A stretch of 64,000 nucleotides of DNA, from positions 62,001 through 126,000 of the forward strand of contig NZ_MLAM01000002.1 in the NCBI RefSeq assembly GCF_002272825.1. The letters are read 5' to 3'. Below, one piece after another: positions 35,526-45,990 of the stretch. The position numbers were made by a program, and so were the translations under genes. Source of the DNA: Helicobacter sp. 11S02596-1 (GTDB taxonomy: Bacteria; Campylobacterota; Campylobacteria; Campylobacterales; Helicobacteraceae). The notes under the pieces were generated by a model. The model saw only the letters and a list, made by a program, of their open reading frames with translations, was not told where the DNA came from and did not search any database. Position 1 is the stretch's first letter, and the number at the start of each line of letters is the position of its first letter.

Positions 35526-36494
35526 GTGGATGTTGGTATCATTGGTTACGGGTATTGGGGGATCAATATCGCCAAAAGCCTCGATAAAAACCCGCATTTT
35601 AATATCAAAACTATTTTTGATGCGGACATTGAGCGCATAAACGAAGCCAAAAAACATTATGCTTTCACGCCCTATGCGAGCTTTGAAGAGATTCTTTTGG
35701 ATACAAATATCCAAGCCCTTTTTATCATCACCCCACCCCATACGCATTATGCCCTCACCAAACGCGCATTGTTAGCTGGCAAACACGTATTTGTCGAAAA
35801 GCCCCTGACTACGAATATCCAAGAGGCTTACGAACTCTATGAGCTTGCGGAGAAACACGGGCGTGTCCTGCATTGTGATCACACGTTTTTATACTCCCCT
35901 GCGATCAAATGGCTCAAGGGACATATCGCTTCATTTGGCGATATTGTCTATATCAACTCCAGACGTATCAATCTAGGGCTTTTCCAAAGCAGTGTCGATG
36001 TCATCTGGGATCTTGCGATCCACGATCTTTCTATCATCGATTATCTCATCACGCTTGATATCAAAAAATCAAAAACATTTACCAAAAAATACCGCAACTA
36101 CCCCAATGACGCCCTGGCTAATATCAATTTGGAACTCCATAATGGCATTGTTATCACGATCAATGTTTCTTGGCTCTCTCCTATCAAGGTGCGGGAAATG
36201 ATTATCGGCGGGGAACAAAAAACGGCGATTTATGATGATACCAAACGCGATAAAATCACGCTTTTTGACACGGGCGTTATCATCAAGGATGAGTTTGACA
36301 AAAACAGCCTCTATGAAAAAATGGTCGAATACAAACTCGGCAAAGAAGAAAAACCTGTTTTAGAAAATTTTATGGCATTGGACGCTTCCATCAATACGTT
36401 TTTGAAACATATCCAAGACAAAACGCCCAACAAAGCCCAAAAAGAACACGTCCTCCGAGTGATCCAAGCCCTTGAAATCATCTCGAAGTCGTGA
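35526..36494 (+). CDS. WbpB/WlbA-like Gfo/Idh/MocA-family sugar dehydrogenase
   Basis: 322 residues. The NAD-binding motif GIIGYGYWGINIAKS is at the N-terminus, FIITPPHTHYALTKRAL follows, and VFVEKPLTTN is the family EKP motif with the catalytic Lys. The C-terminal half is the mixed-sheet substrate domain. It probably oxidises a UDP-HexNAcA in LPS diamino-sugar synthesis. Start is GTG two bases after the previous stop. The last 20 codons and the DNA that follows are duplicated at 54067-54284, where they are fused to an exoprotein fragment. Confidence 0.78.
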   Translation: MDVGIIGYGYWGINIAKSLDKNPHFNIKTIFDADIERINEAKKHYAFTPYASFEEILLDTNIQALFIITPPHTHYALTKRALLAGKHVFVEKPLTTNIQEAYELYELAEKHGRVLHCDHTFLYSPAIKWLKGHIASFGDIVYINSRRINLGLFQSSVDVIWDLAIHDLSIIDYLITLDIKKSKTFTKKYRNYPNDALANINLELHNGIVITINVSWLSPIKVREMIIGGEQKTAIYDDTKRDKITLFDTGVIIKDEFDKNSLYEKMVEYKLGKEEKPVLENFMALDASINTFLKHIQDKTPNKAQKEHVLRVIQALEIISKS

Positions 36495-36544
36495 TTTTGT
36501 ATTGAGGTTTTATGCAAGCCCTCAAAACCCATCAAATACCGCCC

Positions 36545-38242
36545 TCACTCCCAGTTTGCCCCCACGCTAGCATAAAAATACCTGCCTTTGAGGTTGTGTG
36601 GATTATAAAGGGGTGCATATCCCCATATCTGGGCGTTAAAATATTTACTCCAATAGATTTTTACCCCAGCTGCTGAACCGATAATAAAACCCGAATCTTC
36701 TAGCCCATCATTGCGACTTCTATCAATGCCACTCGTGTATCCCATATCCAACCCCAATGATGGCACAAACGTGAGTTTAAAGACGCTTGGTAGGTAGTAG
36801 GTCCAATCATTGCGATTCAAAACGCCTATCTCGCCACTTAGCACCGAGCTATCAAATCCCCGCACACTATAAATCCCTCCCAAGCCAAATTTTTCACTCG
36901 CATAAAGGTGCGTCCGTGATATTTGGGTTTTGACAAAGCCACTGTAAGCAAAATTTTGATCCCAAAGCCTCAATGGCACGCTCGTATAGACATCAATAGT
37001 GGGAAGTGTATAAAAGAAATTGGGTGCAGATTTCACATTATTGTTTGGAAAATTTTTCATTGAACCTAGCCATTTGACACCTTGTTTGACGCCTATACTC
37101 ACGCTAATGGAGGCATTTTTGATATATCTGGAATAATTGATGTTGGCATAAATATTGGTGAGATTTCTATTTTGAACGATGAGTGCGATGTTTTCAAGAT
37201 AGTTTTGCGCCCATCGCTTACCCAGCCCAAAATTGAAGTTGAGACTATTGAGATTATCCAGATAAACCAAAACGCTCCCTTTGATATCCAGATTCGCCCC
37301 ATAGCCGTTGTAAGAGAATGTTTTTTGCCCGATGGAGAGCTTTTGGGCGTAGTGTGCATACGAGCCACTCACTGAGAGCAAAAACCGCCTCCAAGGGATA
37401 CTAAAATCGCTTGAAACATAAATACTATGGGCTTGAGACATATCAGGGGTGAAAACGGCGTAGGTATGGAAAGATTCAGCCAAAGAGAGAAGATTTTCAA
37501 GCCCAAACTGCAAAGAGGTCTGATAAATGCCTGTGCTAAGAGATCCTGCATTATCCGCACTGATGGAAGCATAAATAGGCAAGGCGGGCTGGGGATTTTC
37601 GATAGAGATTTTGGATTCTTGGGGCTTATCAGGCAAACTAGCTGGCATAGGCAAGATCTCGACAACAGGTTGGTTGGTTTTGAGGCGTTTGAAGTTATAC
37701 AATCCCCTCTCAATGGGCTTGATCGATAAAATATCCCCGATGTTGATCGCATAATCTTTGCCCCAAAGCCAACCTGCCTGTTTCCCTTGGACCTCTATCG
37801 CCCCTACGATGGTGGTTTGTAGGGTGATGATGAGTTGCTTGCTCCTAAGGTCTTGGGGGGTGATACCAAATTCTGTCGTGATGTAGCCTTTTTTGAGCGA
37901 GGCGAGTTTGAGGGCATTGAGGAGATGGGTTATTTTTTCTTTATCAAGGCATTGGTGCGAATAGGTAGCAAGGATTGGCGAGAGAAATAAAAACGTCTTT
38001 TTGACCCCAGCTACTAGCGATGAGACATTTGGGACAAGCAAAATCTCATCAATATCAAAACAATTTTTTTCTGGCGTGATGGGATTGGGTGCTGGTGTGA
38101 TGGCTATTTCCTTGCCAGCAAGGGGGAGATACCAAAAAAATGCCATAATCAAAGCGATTATTTTTACTCGGTTTGTTTTTTGCAAACAAATCGCAAGGCC
38201 ACTCCCACTAGTTGAATCAGTATTTGCTTCTGAAGTTATCAT
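36545..38242 (-). CDS. FhaC/ShlB-type TpsB outer-membrane transporter
   Basis: 565 residues. TpsB proteins are 16-strand outer-membrane barrels with two periplasmic POTRA domains that secrete a TpsA exoprotein. Seen here: a signal segment VKIIALIMAFFWYLPLAG, a POTRA region (about 90-210), and a C-terminal barrel with the conserved YSVRGFD (loop-6 VRGF/Y motif) ending in an aromatic residue two from the C-terminus. GGAG five bases before the ATG at 38242 decides the start. The n-region before the signal is about 33 residues and its DNA (38161-38205) is a repeat fragment. It is divergent from the exoprotein gene it presumably serves. Confidence 0.85.
   Translation of the reverse strand: MITSEANTDSTSGSGLAICLQKTNRVKIIALIMAFFWYLPLAGKEIAITPAPNPITPEKNCFDIDEILLVPNVSSLVAGVKKTFLFLSPILATYSHQCLDKEKITHLLNALKLASLKKGYITTEFGITPQDLRSKQLIITLQTTIVGAIEVQGKQAGWLWGKDYAINIGDILSIKPIERGLYNFKRLKTNQPVVEILPMPASLPDKPQESKISIENPQPALPIYASISADNAGSLSTGIYQTSLQFGLENLLSLAESFHTYAVFTPDMSQAHSIYVSSDFSIPWRRFLLSVSGSYAHYAQKLSIGQKTFSYNGYGANLDIKGSVLVYLDNLNSLNFNFGLGKRWAQNYLENIALIVQNRNLTNIYANINYSRYIKNASISVSIGVKQGVKWLGSMKNFPNNNVKSAPNFFYTLPTIDVYTSVPLRLWDQNFAYSGFVKTQISRTHLYASEKFGLGGIYSVRGFDSSVLSGEIGVLNRNDWTYYLPSVFKLTFVPSLGLDMGYTSGIDRSRNDGLEDSGFIIGSAAGVKIYWSKYFNAQIWGYAPLYNPHNLKGRYFYASVGANWE
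38161..38205. repeat. Part of the three-hairpin repeat embedded in the fhaC-like coding sequence
   Basis: TTTTTACTCG, then GTTTGTTTTTTGCAAACAAAT, CGCAAG and GGCCACTCC follow the order of the first hairpin and GACC-type box of the dispersed unit. The stretch is translated on the minus strand as part of the long n-region of the transporter's signal peptide (LAICLQKTNRVKII). Confidence 0.55.
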
Positions 38243-38379
38243 CTTGTCTCCAAGCAGGCTTGGGTGTTTTAACGTTTTGCAAATTAACAAAAATTTTTCT
38301 TATATTTTGACATTTTAGTGAAATAAGCAGACAAAGCAAATTAAAAAAATCCTTTGTTTTATTTTTATTTTTTTCGGGT

Positions 38380-38645
38380 GGGTGGGTTTAAATCCCCCTG
38401 ACCTGCTCCCTTAGCAGATAAGGTGAAAAGACATAGCAGGCTTTGGTTTGCTAGTAATTCTTGAACTGCTAGCCTTTGTCGCATTTGTGTGGCTTTAAAA
38501 AATTCGCAATCAAGGTTGCAGAAAACCACTATTTGCAATTGATTCACATTGCAAATCTGAAACTACTGCGAGCAACAACCCATTGTCCCGTAGGCTATGC
38601 CCTAACGGGCATAAACGCCTCGGTGTGCGAGCCTAAAGCATTCTT
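38380..38645 (+). repeat. Degenerate repeat material between divergent fhaC-like and fhaB-like genes
   Basis: GGGTGGGTGGGTTTAAATCC, the CCCTTAGCAGATAAGG...GGCTTTGGTTTGCTAG module and a decayed unit (ATTCACATTGCAAAT, CTGAAACTACTGCG, ATGCCC...GGGCAT, GAGCCTAAAG) are recognisable. The rest of 38243-38810 is A/T-rich, especially 38680-38790, and probably holds the exoprotein promoter, but I cannot place it. No gene is seen. Confidence 0.45.
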
Positions 38646-38810
38646 GCCCATCTTTTTTATGCTTATTTTATTGCCATTTTAAAACCCTTTATATCTTAAA
38701 AGATTTATTTTTATATCATAGCAAAATATATTTTATATTTATTGATAACTTTATACACGATTTAAGAATCATTAAGGCAAAATTATTCAAAAATATTGGC
38801 AGAAGATAAT

Positions 38811-41800
38811 ATGAAAAAAATATTTGATGGGCAGGCATTATTTTTTTATCATAACAATTCTCACTATCAAACCACTCACTATCCCCATCATTGCAAAAAA
38901 CTTCACATCATTGCCAGGCTTTTTGCTTCTTTTTTCTTTTCTGCCCTCTTTGCCTTGTTGCTACTTTTTCCCCTCTGTTTGAATGCCACTGATGAGATGA
39001 TAACACCCCCAACCCAAGAAAATCTCTCTCATCACAACCTTGAAAACCAATCCAAACAAATCCCTAGTCTGCCCCCTCAAGCCTCTATGTCCCCAGCTAT
39101 CACCATTGATACTTCCGCTCCAATCAATGCCCCTAGCCTCGATGTGGCTAACAATGGCACTCCCATCATTAATATCGTTGCCCCCAATGCTTTTGGGATT
39201 TCTGATAACCATTACATCGATTTCAATGTCAAACAAGAGGGGCTTATCTTGAATAACTCCCTTGATCCCATCACGCCCACAGAGCTTGGCGGGCTTATCA
39301 GCTCCAATCCCCATTTTAAAGATCAAGAAGCTAATTTAATCCTCAATCAAGTCACTTCCACGCATACTTCAGAACTCTTGGGGCTTTTAGAGATTGCAGG
39401 GAAAGAAGCTGGTCTCATCATTGCCAATCCCAATGGAATCACCTGTGCGGGTTGTGGCTTTATCAATACTTCCAATCTCACCCTTACCACAGGGATTATC
39501 TCTTGGGATACCAACACAGAAAATCGTGTTTTTGATAGCCAACATAACACTCCCCCATCATTAGAACTACCTAGCAATCCCACCCTTGCTCTCAAAGATT
39601 CCATTGCCTCTTTGAATGAACGCTTAAAAATAATGGTCCAAAGAGGGCATATTGCTATTGAAACCTTAGATACACGCAACATCGACACCCTTAATCTCCT
39701 ATCAGAAACCTTAAAGATTGACAAAGCCCTCTTTGCCAATAAGCTCAATATCATTTTAGGTGCGAACCAAATCGGGCTAAATATTAATGAAAATCCTGCC
39801 ATTTTGCTGTATGAACCTATCACAATCAAAGACAACCCACCCCCTCAAGAAGCCTCTGAACCCAGCACACAAACCCAAACCCTCTTTGCTCTGGATGTGG
39901 CGTATTTGGGTGGGGTTTATGCTAAAAGTATTTATCTAATAAATTCTCAAGCCACAGCGTCTATTTATAATGCTGGCGTGATGGCAACCTTTCCCTCAAA
40001 AGAAGCATTTGATGGGGGATTTACCATCAATACAGCAGGCAAGATCATCATCGCTACTCCAAACACAGAGCCAACACCATCACTAGCATTGCCCCAGACT
40101 TCCCCAAAAGATTCCAAGCAAGCTAGCCAGCCAAATCTTTCAAGCCCTCCCCATATGGGATTTTATTCAAGCAACACGCTAGATATGCAAGCTTTAGCCT
40201 TACAAAATAATGGGACTATCTATTCGCATAATACCCAAAGCCTAAATATTAAAGATATGCTTGTCAATACTGGCGTTATGGATTCTAACACTGATTTATT
40301 GATTCAAACCTCTAAGCTCCTAAATCAAAACGCCTATATCCACGCCAAAGATATCATCATCAACGCCCAAACGCTCCATAATCAAGACAAAGCCAATATC
40401 TTAGGCGATAATCTTGTCATAAACGCCTCGAAGCTAGAAAATATCTATGCGTTGCTAGGGGCAAAAAATTCTTTGGCGATTGTTGCTACTAATATAGAAA
40501 ATATCGCCAACATTCAAACCCAAAGCGAGCTTGTCGCAAGAGAACACATCACGCAGGGAAATTGGCAAGGTTATGATAAGGCGAGGTCCTCACATCGTTT
40601 CTACTTTTTTAACCCAGCAATTTATTATCTACACAATGGGGATAAAGACTTTGAGCGCACCACCTATGAAGACAAACTGATCCTTTCTAGCTACAAGCCT
40701 TCAATGATAATCAGCGGGGATTTGCTAGCTATTCAAGCAACATCTTTAAAAAATCAAGGGGGTTCTCTCATTGCCCCTCGCACCGATTTACATATCGATG
40801 ATATGCAAAATAACCTCCCACAAGCCAAAAAGACAATCATTCAAACAGGCAGGCAAGCAGGCTTTCAAAATTATAGCTATGAGACTACAGAATGCAAGGG
40901 TTGGGGCGATCACCTTACATTTTGTATTCACCAGACAAAAGTTACCAAGCATTCCACCCGCTTTGAAGTCTTTGACTACCGCCCCGCCAAACAGATTTCT
41001 GATATAGATCTTAAATTCCCCAGCGTTGCAGAAAGCCTAGAAACCTTGCTAAACAAACCCGACGTGATGGGTGAGACCATCAGCGGGAATATCGCCCCCG
41101 CTGTGATGGCAATGCCTATCGCCCCCCGCCACAGAAGTAACCAAAGCCCATCAACTAGCAATCCCACGCCGATTGCCAATGCTTCGAATGAATCTATGGC
41201 ATCATTTTTGCATTCTGCTTATTTGTATGAGCGTTTTAAACATCGCAGTGCTTTAAGCCAAGCCATCTTTTTGACCCGCTTAGAAGCGATGGATTCCAAA
41301 CTCGCAAGTGATTTTTATAACTCGGATTTATTCTTAAAAAACACGCTCAATATCGAAGTTTTGAACGATTTTTTAGCCCGCCTAGAAAAAAACAATCTCG
41401 CCAACTCGCAGTTAGCTTCCTCGCACGCCTTGCCTGTTGCCTATGCTCTGCCATCTTGGGATAATGATTCCCCTATACATTCACGCAAGAATCCCCACCT
41501 TGATACACCTTTGGATACCATTTGGGATTTGAGTTCGGCTTATTTACCCGCTTCGTGGGATTTTAGCTTTCGAAGCCCCTTGGATAAAGAAGAAAACGCC
41601 GGTATCCTTGCAAACAATCTATATATGGAGAGCATTCGCTTTTTCAATCACTCCAAGATTACTTCAGAAAGCACATCGCTATACGCCAAAGATCTCTTGA
41701 GTAATCAAGGTAATATACAAAGCAAAACCCTATTACTTAGAAGCGATGGATTGCTCCATCATAGTGGGGCTATTTTCGCAGAAAATGCCCTCTTGAATGC

Positions 41801-44800
41801 TTCAGATATCACGATGGATTCTAAGATTTCAAGCACCCAAGCAAGCCATTCACAAAGTAGCCATTCCCAAGATACTATCGCTAAAACTGCCTCTATAAAA
41901 GCAAAAAATCTCACCCTAGAAGCCAAAGACAATCTTCACATCGCCCATTCACTCATCACTGCAAAAGATAAACTCCATCTCAAAGCAAAAAATATCCTTA
42001 TAAGCACCCAAGAACTCCTAGAAACCTATCAAGATTCTTATCAAAGCATTTCAAGACAAAAACATCTGGGTGCGAAGCTAGAAGCTTCTGATATGATGAT
42101 AGAAGCTAGCTCATCTATTAGCCTCAACACTGCCAAGCTCAAAGCCACCCAGAATGCCCATCTGCTTTCTGGCGGGGATTTAAATCTCTTAGCCTCAAAC
42201 GATTTGACTACAAGTTTAAAAACACGCTATGAAAATGAAGCGGGGTTATTTGTTTCAAAAACCATCAAACACACCCAAGAAGAACTAAGCATAGAGGGCA
42301 AGGGAAATGACTTTGAAGCAAAAAATATCACCCTAGAAGCCAAAGGGAATATCCTTTCAATAGGTAGCCATTATAATGCTACAGAAGCCCTATATATCGC
42401 TACCCAAAAAGATTATCTTGAGATGGCTTCTACCAACAACCACAACAGCAAACAAACCACATCAGAAGAAGAAAGGCTCTTTGGCTTTACCCTCGATTCA
42501 AAAGAAACAACTAAGCAAGCAAGCCACCTCACCCACAACCATTCTGCCCTCAATGCCAAAGCTATCACGATACAAGCTCAAGGAAATGCCACGCTCAAAG
42601 GGGCAAATCTACTTGCCAAAGAAAATACGCTGATAGAAGCGGGTAGTTTCAAGCTTTTAGATGTCAAAGACACTAACTCTCAAAACTTAACCACCAAAAA
42701 CAAATCTTTCTTTGGGCTGTTTCAAAAAGAATCTGGTGAGGATAACAAACAAAGCCTTGTAAAACCTAGCACGCTCATAGCTAATACGCTAAATATCACT
42801 ACCCAAAAAGATATTAGCATTCAAGCCAGTAATATCACTACCCAAAAAGACGCCCGCTTATTATCAAAAGATGGGAATATCCAAATCCTCTCAGATACCA
42901 ATAAAACCACGCAAACAAACCATTATGAGTCCAGAGATTTCAAGGGCTTTTCTCTGTCTCTTAAACAACGGCTGTCTTTGGGGGCAGATTTCAATTATCA
43001 AGAATCCAATCAATCCTCTCAAGACATCCAAAGTGTGGGTTCTCATCTAAATATTGGGGGAAATCTTATCTTGCAAGCCGGGCAAAGCTATCCTGACACA
43101 GCTAATACTGCCTCCCAAGCCCCTCATCAAAGCACGCATACTATTAATGTCATTGGCTCAACTCTGCAAGCCAAAAAAGATATGCAACTAAACGCTACAG
43201 CTATTAATATCCAAAGCGCTCAAAACACCCAAACCAAAGATACCCAAGACATACAAGGTATCCTTAATTTCTCACTAAATATTGGCAATGCCTATGCGGA
43301 CACGTATTTTGCAGGCAAAGAACTCGCCCAAGCGGGTGCGGATTTATTAAAGGCTACCAAAGATTATCGCCATATAGAAAAACTCTATGAGCAAGGCAAA
43401 GCCAGCAAAAGTGCGCTTGATGATGCCAAAATTAATCTTGGCTTTGCCACCCTTAATGTCGGTAATGCCACCTTAGGGCTAAGCACATCTATTGCCAGTG
43501 CTGCTAGTGCAGCAGCCTCTTCGTATGGCACAGGATTTTATGCCTCTGCTTCTGTCTCGCTTTCTGGTGATGAAACGCTTACAAAAGAAACATCTATCAC
43601 GCATAATGCTTCAATACTCCAAGCCAATAATATCTCTCTAAAAGCAAGGGGCAACATTAATCAAATAGGTTCCCATTCCCTTGCAAAAGAAAATCTTGTC
43701 TATGAAGCTAATGCTATTAATCTCCTTGCTTCAGAAAACACCACCCAAACAAGCCAAACCAATAAAGCCATTGATATGACTATGAGCTATGGGAGTAATG
43801 GTATCGGGGCTCGTATTGGTGGGGGCAAGCATAGAGCCACAGAGAGTAGTAGCACCTATGAGAATACCACATTAAATGCGAAACATATCGCAATCACTAC
43901 CAACAAAGACCTTGTGCTCAAAGGAGCAAATGTATTCGCACAAGATGCCAGTATAAAGAGTGAGAATCTCCATATCATTTCTTTACAAGACACTACGACT
44001 AAAAAAGCCAATGGGGGCAGTGTGGGTATAGGGGTAGGGAATGCTAAGGGATTAGATGTTTCATTACAAAAAAGCACTACCGATAAAGAATGGGTAAGAG
44101 AGGCCTCTGGCATAGCTACCCAAGATAAACTAACCATACAAACCAAACATAAGACCCAATTAAAGGGAAGTTATCTTATTTCTAGCTCCAAAGAGCTTAG
44201 TTTAAACACCCAATCGCTTCATTTCAAAGATATCAACAACAAAAACAATCAAGACAGCATTGCTCTTAGTCTAGGGATTTCTGGAATGGGTGGGAGTGGC
44301 AGAAGCAGGAATAGTGGGAAAGATAACAATAATGGCAGTATAAATAATCCTAATCCTCTAGCCCAAACGTATCTCAATGGCAATTTCCAACACATTGGTT
44401 ATACCCAAGCAGGCAAGACCCAAGCTACTTTAGGAGAGGGAGAGATTGTTATTAATGGCATAAACAATCCCCAATCTTTAGGCACTAAAGAGTTTAAAGA
44501 GCTTAAAGACCTTAATCGTGATGTGAATACAATCGAAGTAATCACACAAGATAAACTCACCCACGCATTAGATGTCAATACGAATATTGATATGCGTGTA
44601 TTCACACAAGCAGGGAGAGAAGAGATAGGGAATGATTTACATAATCTAGGAACAAATATCACCCAAATAGGCAAAGGACTCAAAAACAATATTATCACCC
44701 AATCATTCAAGAATGCTTATTTAGATAAAGATACCAGTTTAGTTCAAGCCGTGCAAGATTATATCCGAGATGATGGGTTGATAAAACAAATCCAAGAAGA

Positions 44801-45986
44801 TAAAGAACTCACCAACTCGTTAAATAATCTTACAGACTATGACCCCAATGGAGTGCAAAACACACTCCAACAAACAGCAAATATTGCTAGTAATAACACC
44901 AATCAAAACAATACAGACAAAACAAATAAAGGCTTTGATGGGGAAGTCAAACTCTATAACAATGACCCTACTACCAAAGGCTATGCAGACACACTCAATG
45001 GTAAGAATACTATTGGATTTAATACCCGCACCAACAATCTAGTTCAAAGCAAAGGGGTAATCAATACTATTTTTCACGAAACCACTGATAAAGCCACCCA
45101 CCACCATAATGAACAAACTGCCCTCAATCGAGGCAATACAGCAGGGAATATTTGGGAATTAAAGAATTTTAGTAATGCAATCGCTCAAAGAAATAGCCAA
45201 AGAAAGAATGCAAGCAATAACCAATTAGCAAGCAAGCTTACAACCCAAGAATGGAATAAGCAATATGCCAATGATAAAATCTTACAACTTGGTAATGCAC
45301 TCAATAACCAAAGTAGAACACAAAATACCCAAGAGAATGGGGAGAGGGATGAGAGGGGTATTATCAAAAGTATTCCAGCCTTAAAATATCTCGACCCTCA
45401 TTATTTGATAGAAAAGGGTGGAAATGCTATCATTAAATGGAGTAAAAAACTCGGAAAAAACAAAGATGATTCTAATGTTAAAGTTCCTCAAAGACCTGAA
45501 AGCTATAGTGAAGAATCAACCAATAATCCTCAGACAAAAACAGGGGAGAAAAAGGAAAGCAAACAAGAGGCTAAGCAGGAAACCCCACAAAGTGCTAATC
45601 CCCCAGTAAAGAGTGAAAGTGCTAAGCAGGGGAAGGGAAATAATCAAAATGCTAAGCAAGAGGGGAAAGAAAATAAGCAGGAAGCACCCAAGAATGAGAG
45701 TAAAGAGGACAAGAAATTTGGTGAAAATGGACCACAAATGCCTAGCAAAACAGTTACCCCTAAAGGGCAACAACCCCGAATTGATGTAGAAAATCCAGCT
45801 CCAGGAAAGAGAGATGGGCAAATTCATACAGAAATTGATGGAAAAAAATATTTATACGATAACAAAACAAAATCTTTTATTGATCAAAAAACAAAACAAC
45901 CCGGCCCACCAAAAGTTCAAGATTTATTAAAAGAACCCAAAGTTCAAAAAGGAATCCAAAAAGGATTGAAATATCTAGGAGAATAA
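38811..45986 (+). CDS. Filamentous hemagglutinin-like TpsA exoprotein with C-terminal toxin (CDI-like)
   Basis: 2391 residues. An extended signal peptide ends near FPLCLNA. The TPS secretion domain (about 110-330) has NPNGI near residue 206 and CAGCGF. A long beta-helix repeat region with LTLEAK, NITTQKD and similar motifs follows. From about 2040 a pre-toxin region contains [17 protein letters not shown]. After about 2280 a Lys/Glu/Gln-rich linker leads to a toxin-like tail with GQIHTEIDGKKYLYDNKTKS and a Lys-rich end, similar to a polymorphic-toxin C-terminus I cannot name with certainty. A TTG at 38796 is in frame; ATG 38811 with GAAG upstream fits better. The transporter gene is divergent; candidate immunity genes follow. 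Confidence 0.88.
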   Translation: MKKIFDGQALFFYHNNSHYQTTHYPHHCKKLHIIARLFASFFFSALFALLLLFPLCLNATDEMITPPTQENLSHHNLENQSKQIPSLPPQASMSPAITIDTSAPINAPSLDVANNGTPIINIVAPNAFGISDNHYIDFNVKQEGLILNNSLDPITPTELGGLISSNPHFKDQEANLILNQVTSTHTSELLGLLEIAGKEAGLIIANPNGITCAGCGFINTSNLTLTTGIISWDTNTENRVFDSQHNTPPSLELPSNPTLALKDSIASLNERLKIMVQRGHIAIETLDTRNIDTLNLLSETLKIDKALFANKLNIILGANQIGLNINENPAILLYEPITIKDNPPPQEASEPSTQTQTLFALDVAYLGGVYAKSIYLINSQATASIYNAGVMATFPSKEAFDGGFTINTAGKIIIATPNTEPTPSLALPQTSPKDSKQASQPNLSSPPHMGFYSSNTLDMQALALQNNGTIYSHNTQSLNIKDMLVNTGVMDSNTDLLIQTSKLLNQNAYIHAKDIIINAQTLHNQDKANILGDNLVINASKLENIYALLGAKNSLAIVATNIENIANIQTQSELVAREHITQGNWQGYDKARSSHRFYFFNPAIYYLHNGDKDFERTTYEDKLILSSYKPSMIISGDLLAIQATSLKNQGGSLIAPRTDLHIDDMQNNLPQAKKTIIQTGRQAGFQNYSYETTECKGWGDHLTFCIHQTKVTKHSTRFEVFDYRPAKQISDIDLKFPSVAESLETLLNKPDVMGETISGNIAPAVMAMPIAPRHRSNQSPSTSNPTPIANASNESMASFLHSAYLYERFKHRSALSQAIFLTRLEAMDSKLASDFYNSDLFLKNTLNIEVLNDFLARLEKNNLANSQLASSHALPVAYALPSWDNDSPIHSRKNPHLDTPLDTIWDLSSAYLPASWDFSFRSPLDKEENAGILANNLYMESIRFFNHSKITSESTSLYAKDLLSNQGNIQSKTLLLRSDGLLHHSGAIFAENALLNASDITMDSKISSTQASHSQSSHSQDTIAKTASIKAKNLTLEAKDNLHIAHSLITAKDKLHLKAKNILISTQELLETYQDSYQSISRQKHLGAKLEASDMMIEASSSISLNTAKLKATQNAHLLSGGDLNLLASNDLTTSLKTRYENEAGLFVSKTIKHTQEELSIEGKGNDFEAKNITLEAKGNILSIGSHYNATEALYIATQKDYLEMASTNNHNSKQTTSEEERLFGFTLDSKETTKQASHLTHNHSALNAKAITIQAQGNATLKGANLLAKENTLIEAGSFKLLDVKDTNSQNLTTKNKSFFGLFQKESGEDNKQSLVKPSTLIANTLNITTQKDISIQASNITTQKDARLLSKDGNIQILSDTNKTTQTNHYESRDFKGFSLSLKQRLSLGADFNYQESNQSSQDIQSVGSHLNIGGNLILQAGQSYPDTANTASQAPHQSTHTINVIGSTLQAKKDMQLNATAINIQSAQNTQTKDTQDIQGILNFSLNIGNAYADTYFAGKELAQAGADLLKATKDYRHIEKLYEQGKASKSALDDAKINLGFATLNVGNATLGLSTSIASAASAAASSYGTGFYASASVSLSGDETLTKETSITHNASILQANNISLKARGNINQIGSHSLAKENLVYEANAINLLASENTTQTSQTNKAIDMTMSYGSNGIGARIGGGKHRATESSSTYENTTLNAKHIAITTNKDLVLKGANVFAQDASIKSENLHIISLQDTTTKKANGGSVGIGVGNAKGLDVSLQKSTTDKEWVREASGIATQDKLTIQTKHKTQLKGSYLISSSKELSLNTQSLHFKDINNKNNQDSIALSLGISGMGGSGRSRNSGKDNNNGSINNPNPLAQTYLNGNFQHIGYTQAGKTQATLGEGEIVINGINNPQSLGTKEFKELKDLNRDVNTIEVITQDKLTHALDVNTNIDMRVFTQAGREEIGNDLHNLGTNITQIGKGLKNNIITQSFKNAYLDKDTSLVQAVQDYIRDDGLIKQIQEDKELTNSLNNLTDYDPNGVQNTLQQTANIASNNTNQNNTDKTNKGFDGEVKLYNNDPTTKGYADTLNGKNTIGFNTRTNNLVQSKGVINTIFHETTDKATHHHNEQTALNRGNTAGNIWELKNFSNAIAQRNSQRKNASNNQLASKLTTQEWNKQYANDKILQLGNALNNQSRTQNTQENGERDERGIIKSIPALKYLDPHYLIEKGGNAIIKWSKKLGKNKDDSNVKVPQRPESYSEESTNNPQTKTGEKKESKQEAKQETPQSANPPVKSESAKQGKGNNQNAKQEGKENKQEAPKNESKEDKKFGENGPQMPSKTVTPKGQQPRIDVENPAPGKRDGQIHTEIDGKKYLYDNKTKSFIDQKTKQPGPPKVQDLLKEPKVQKGIQKGLKYLGE

Positions 45987-45990
45987 AATT

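Noticed and set aside
38796..38811. TTG at 38796 as the exoprotein start
   Set aside because: It adds only five residues before a good ATG with GAAG upstream at 38811.
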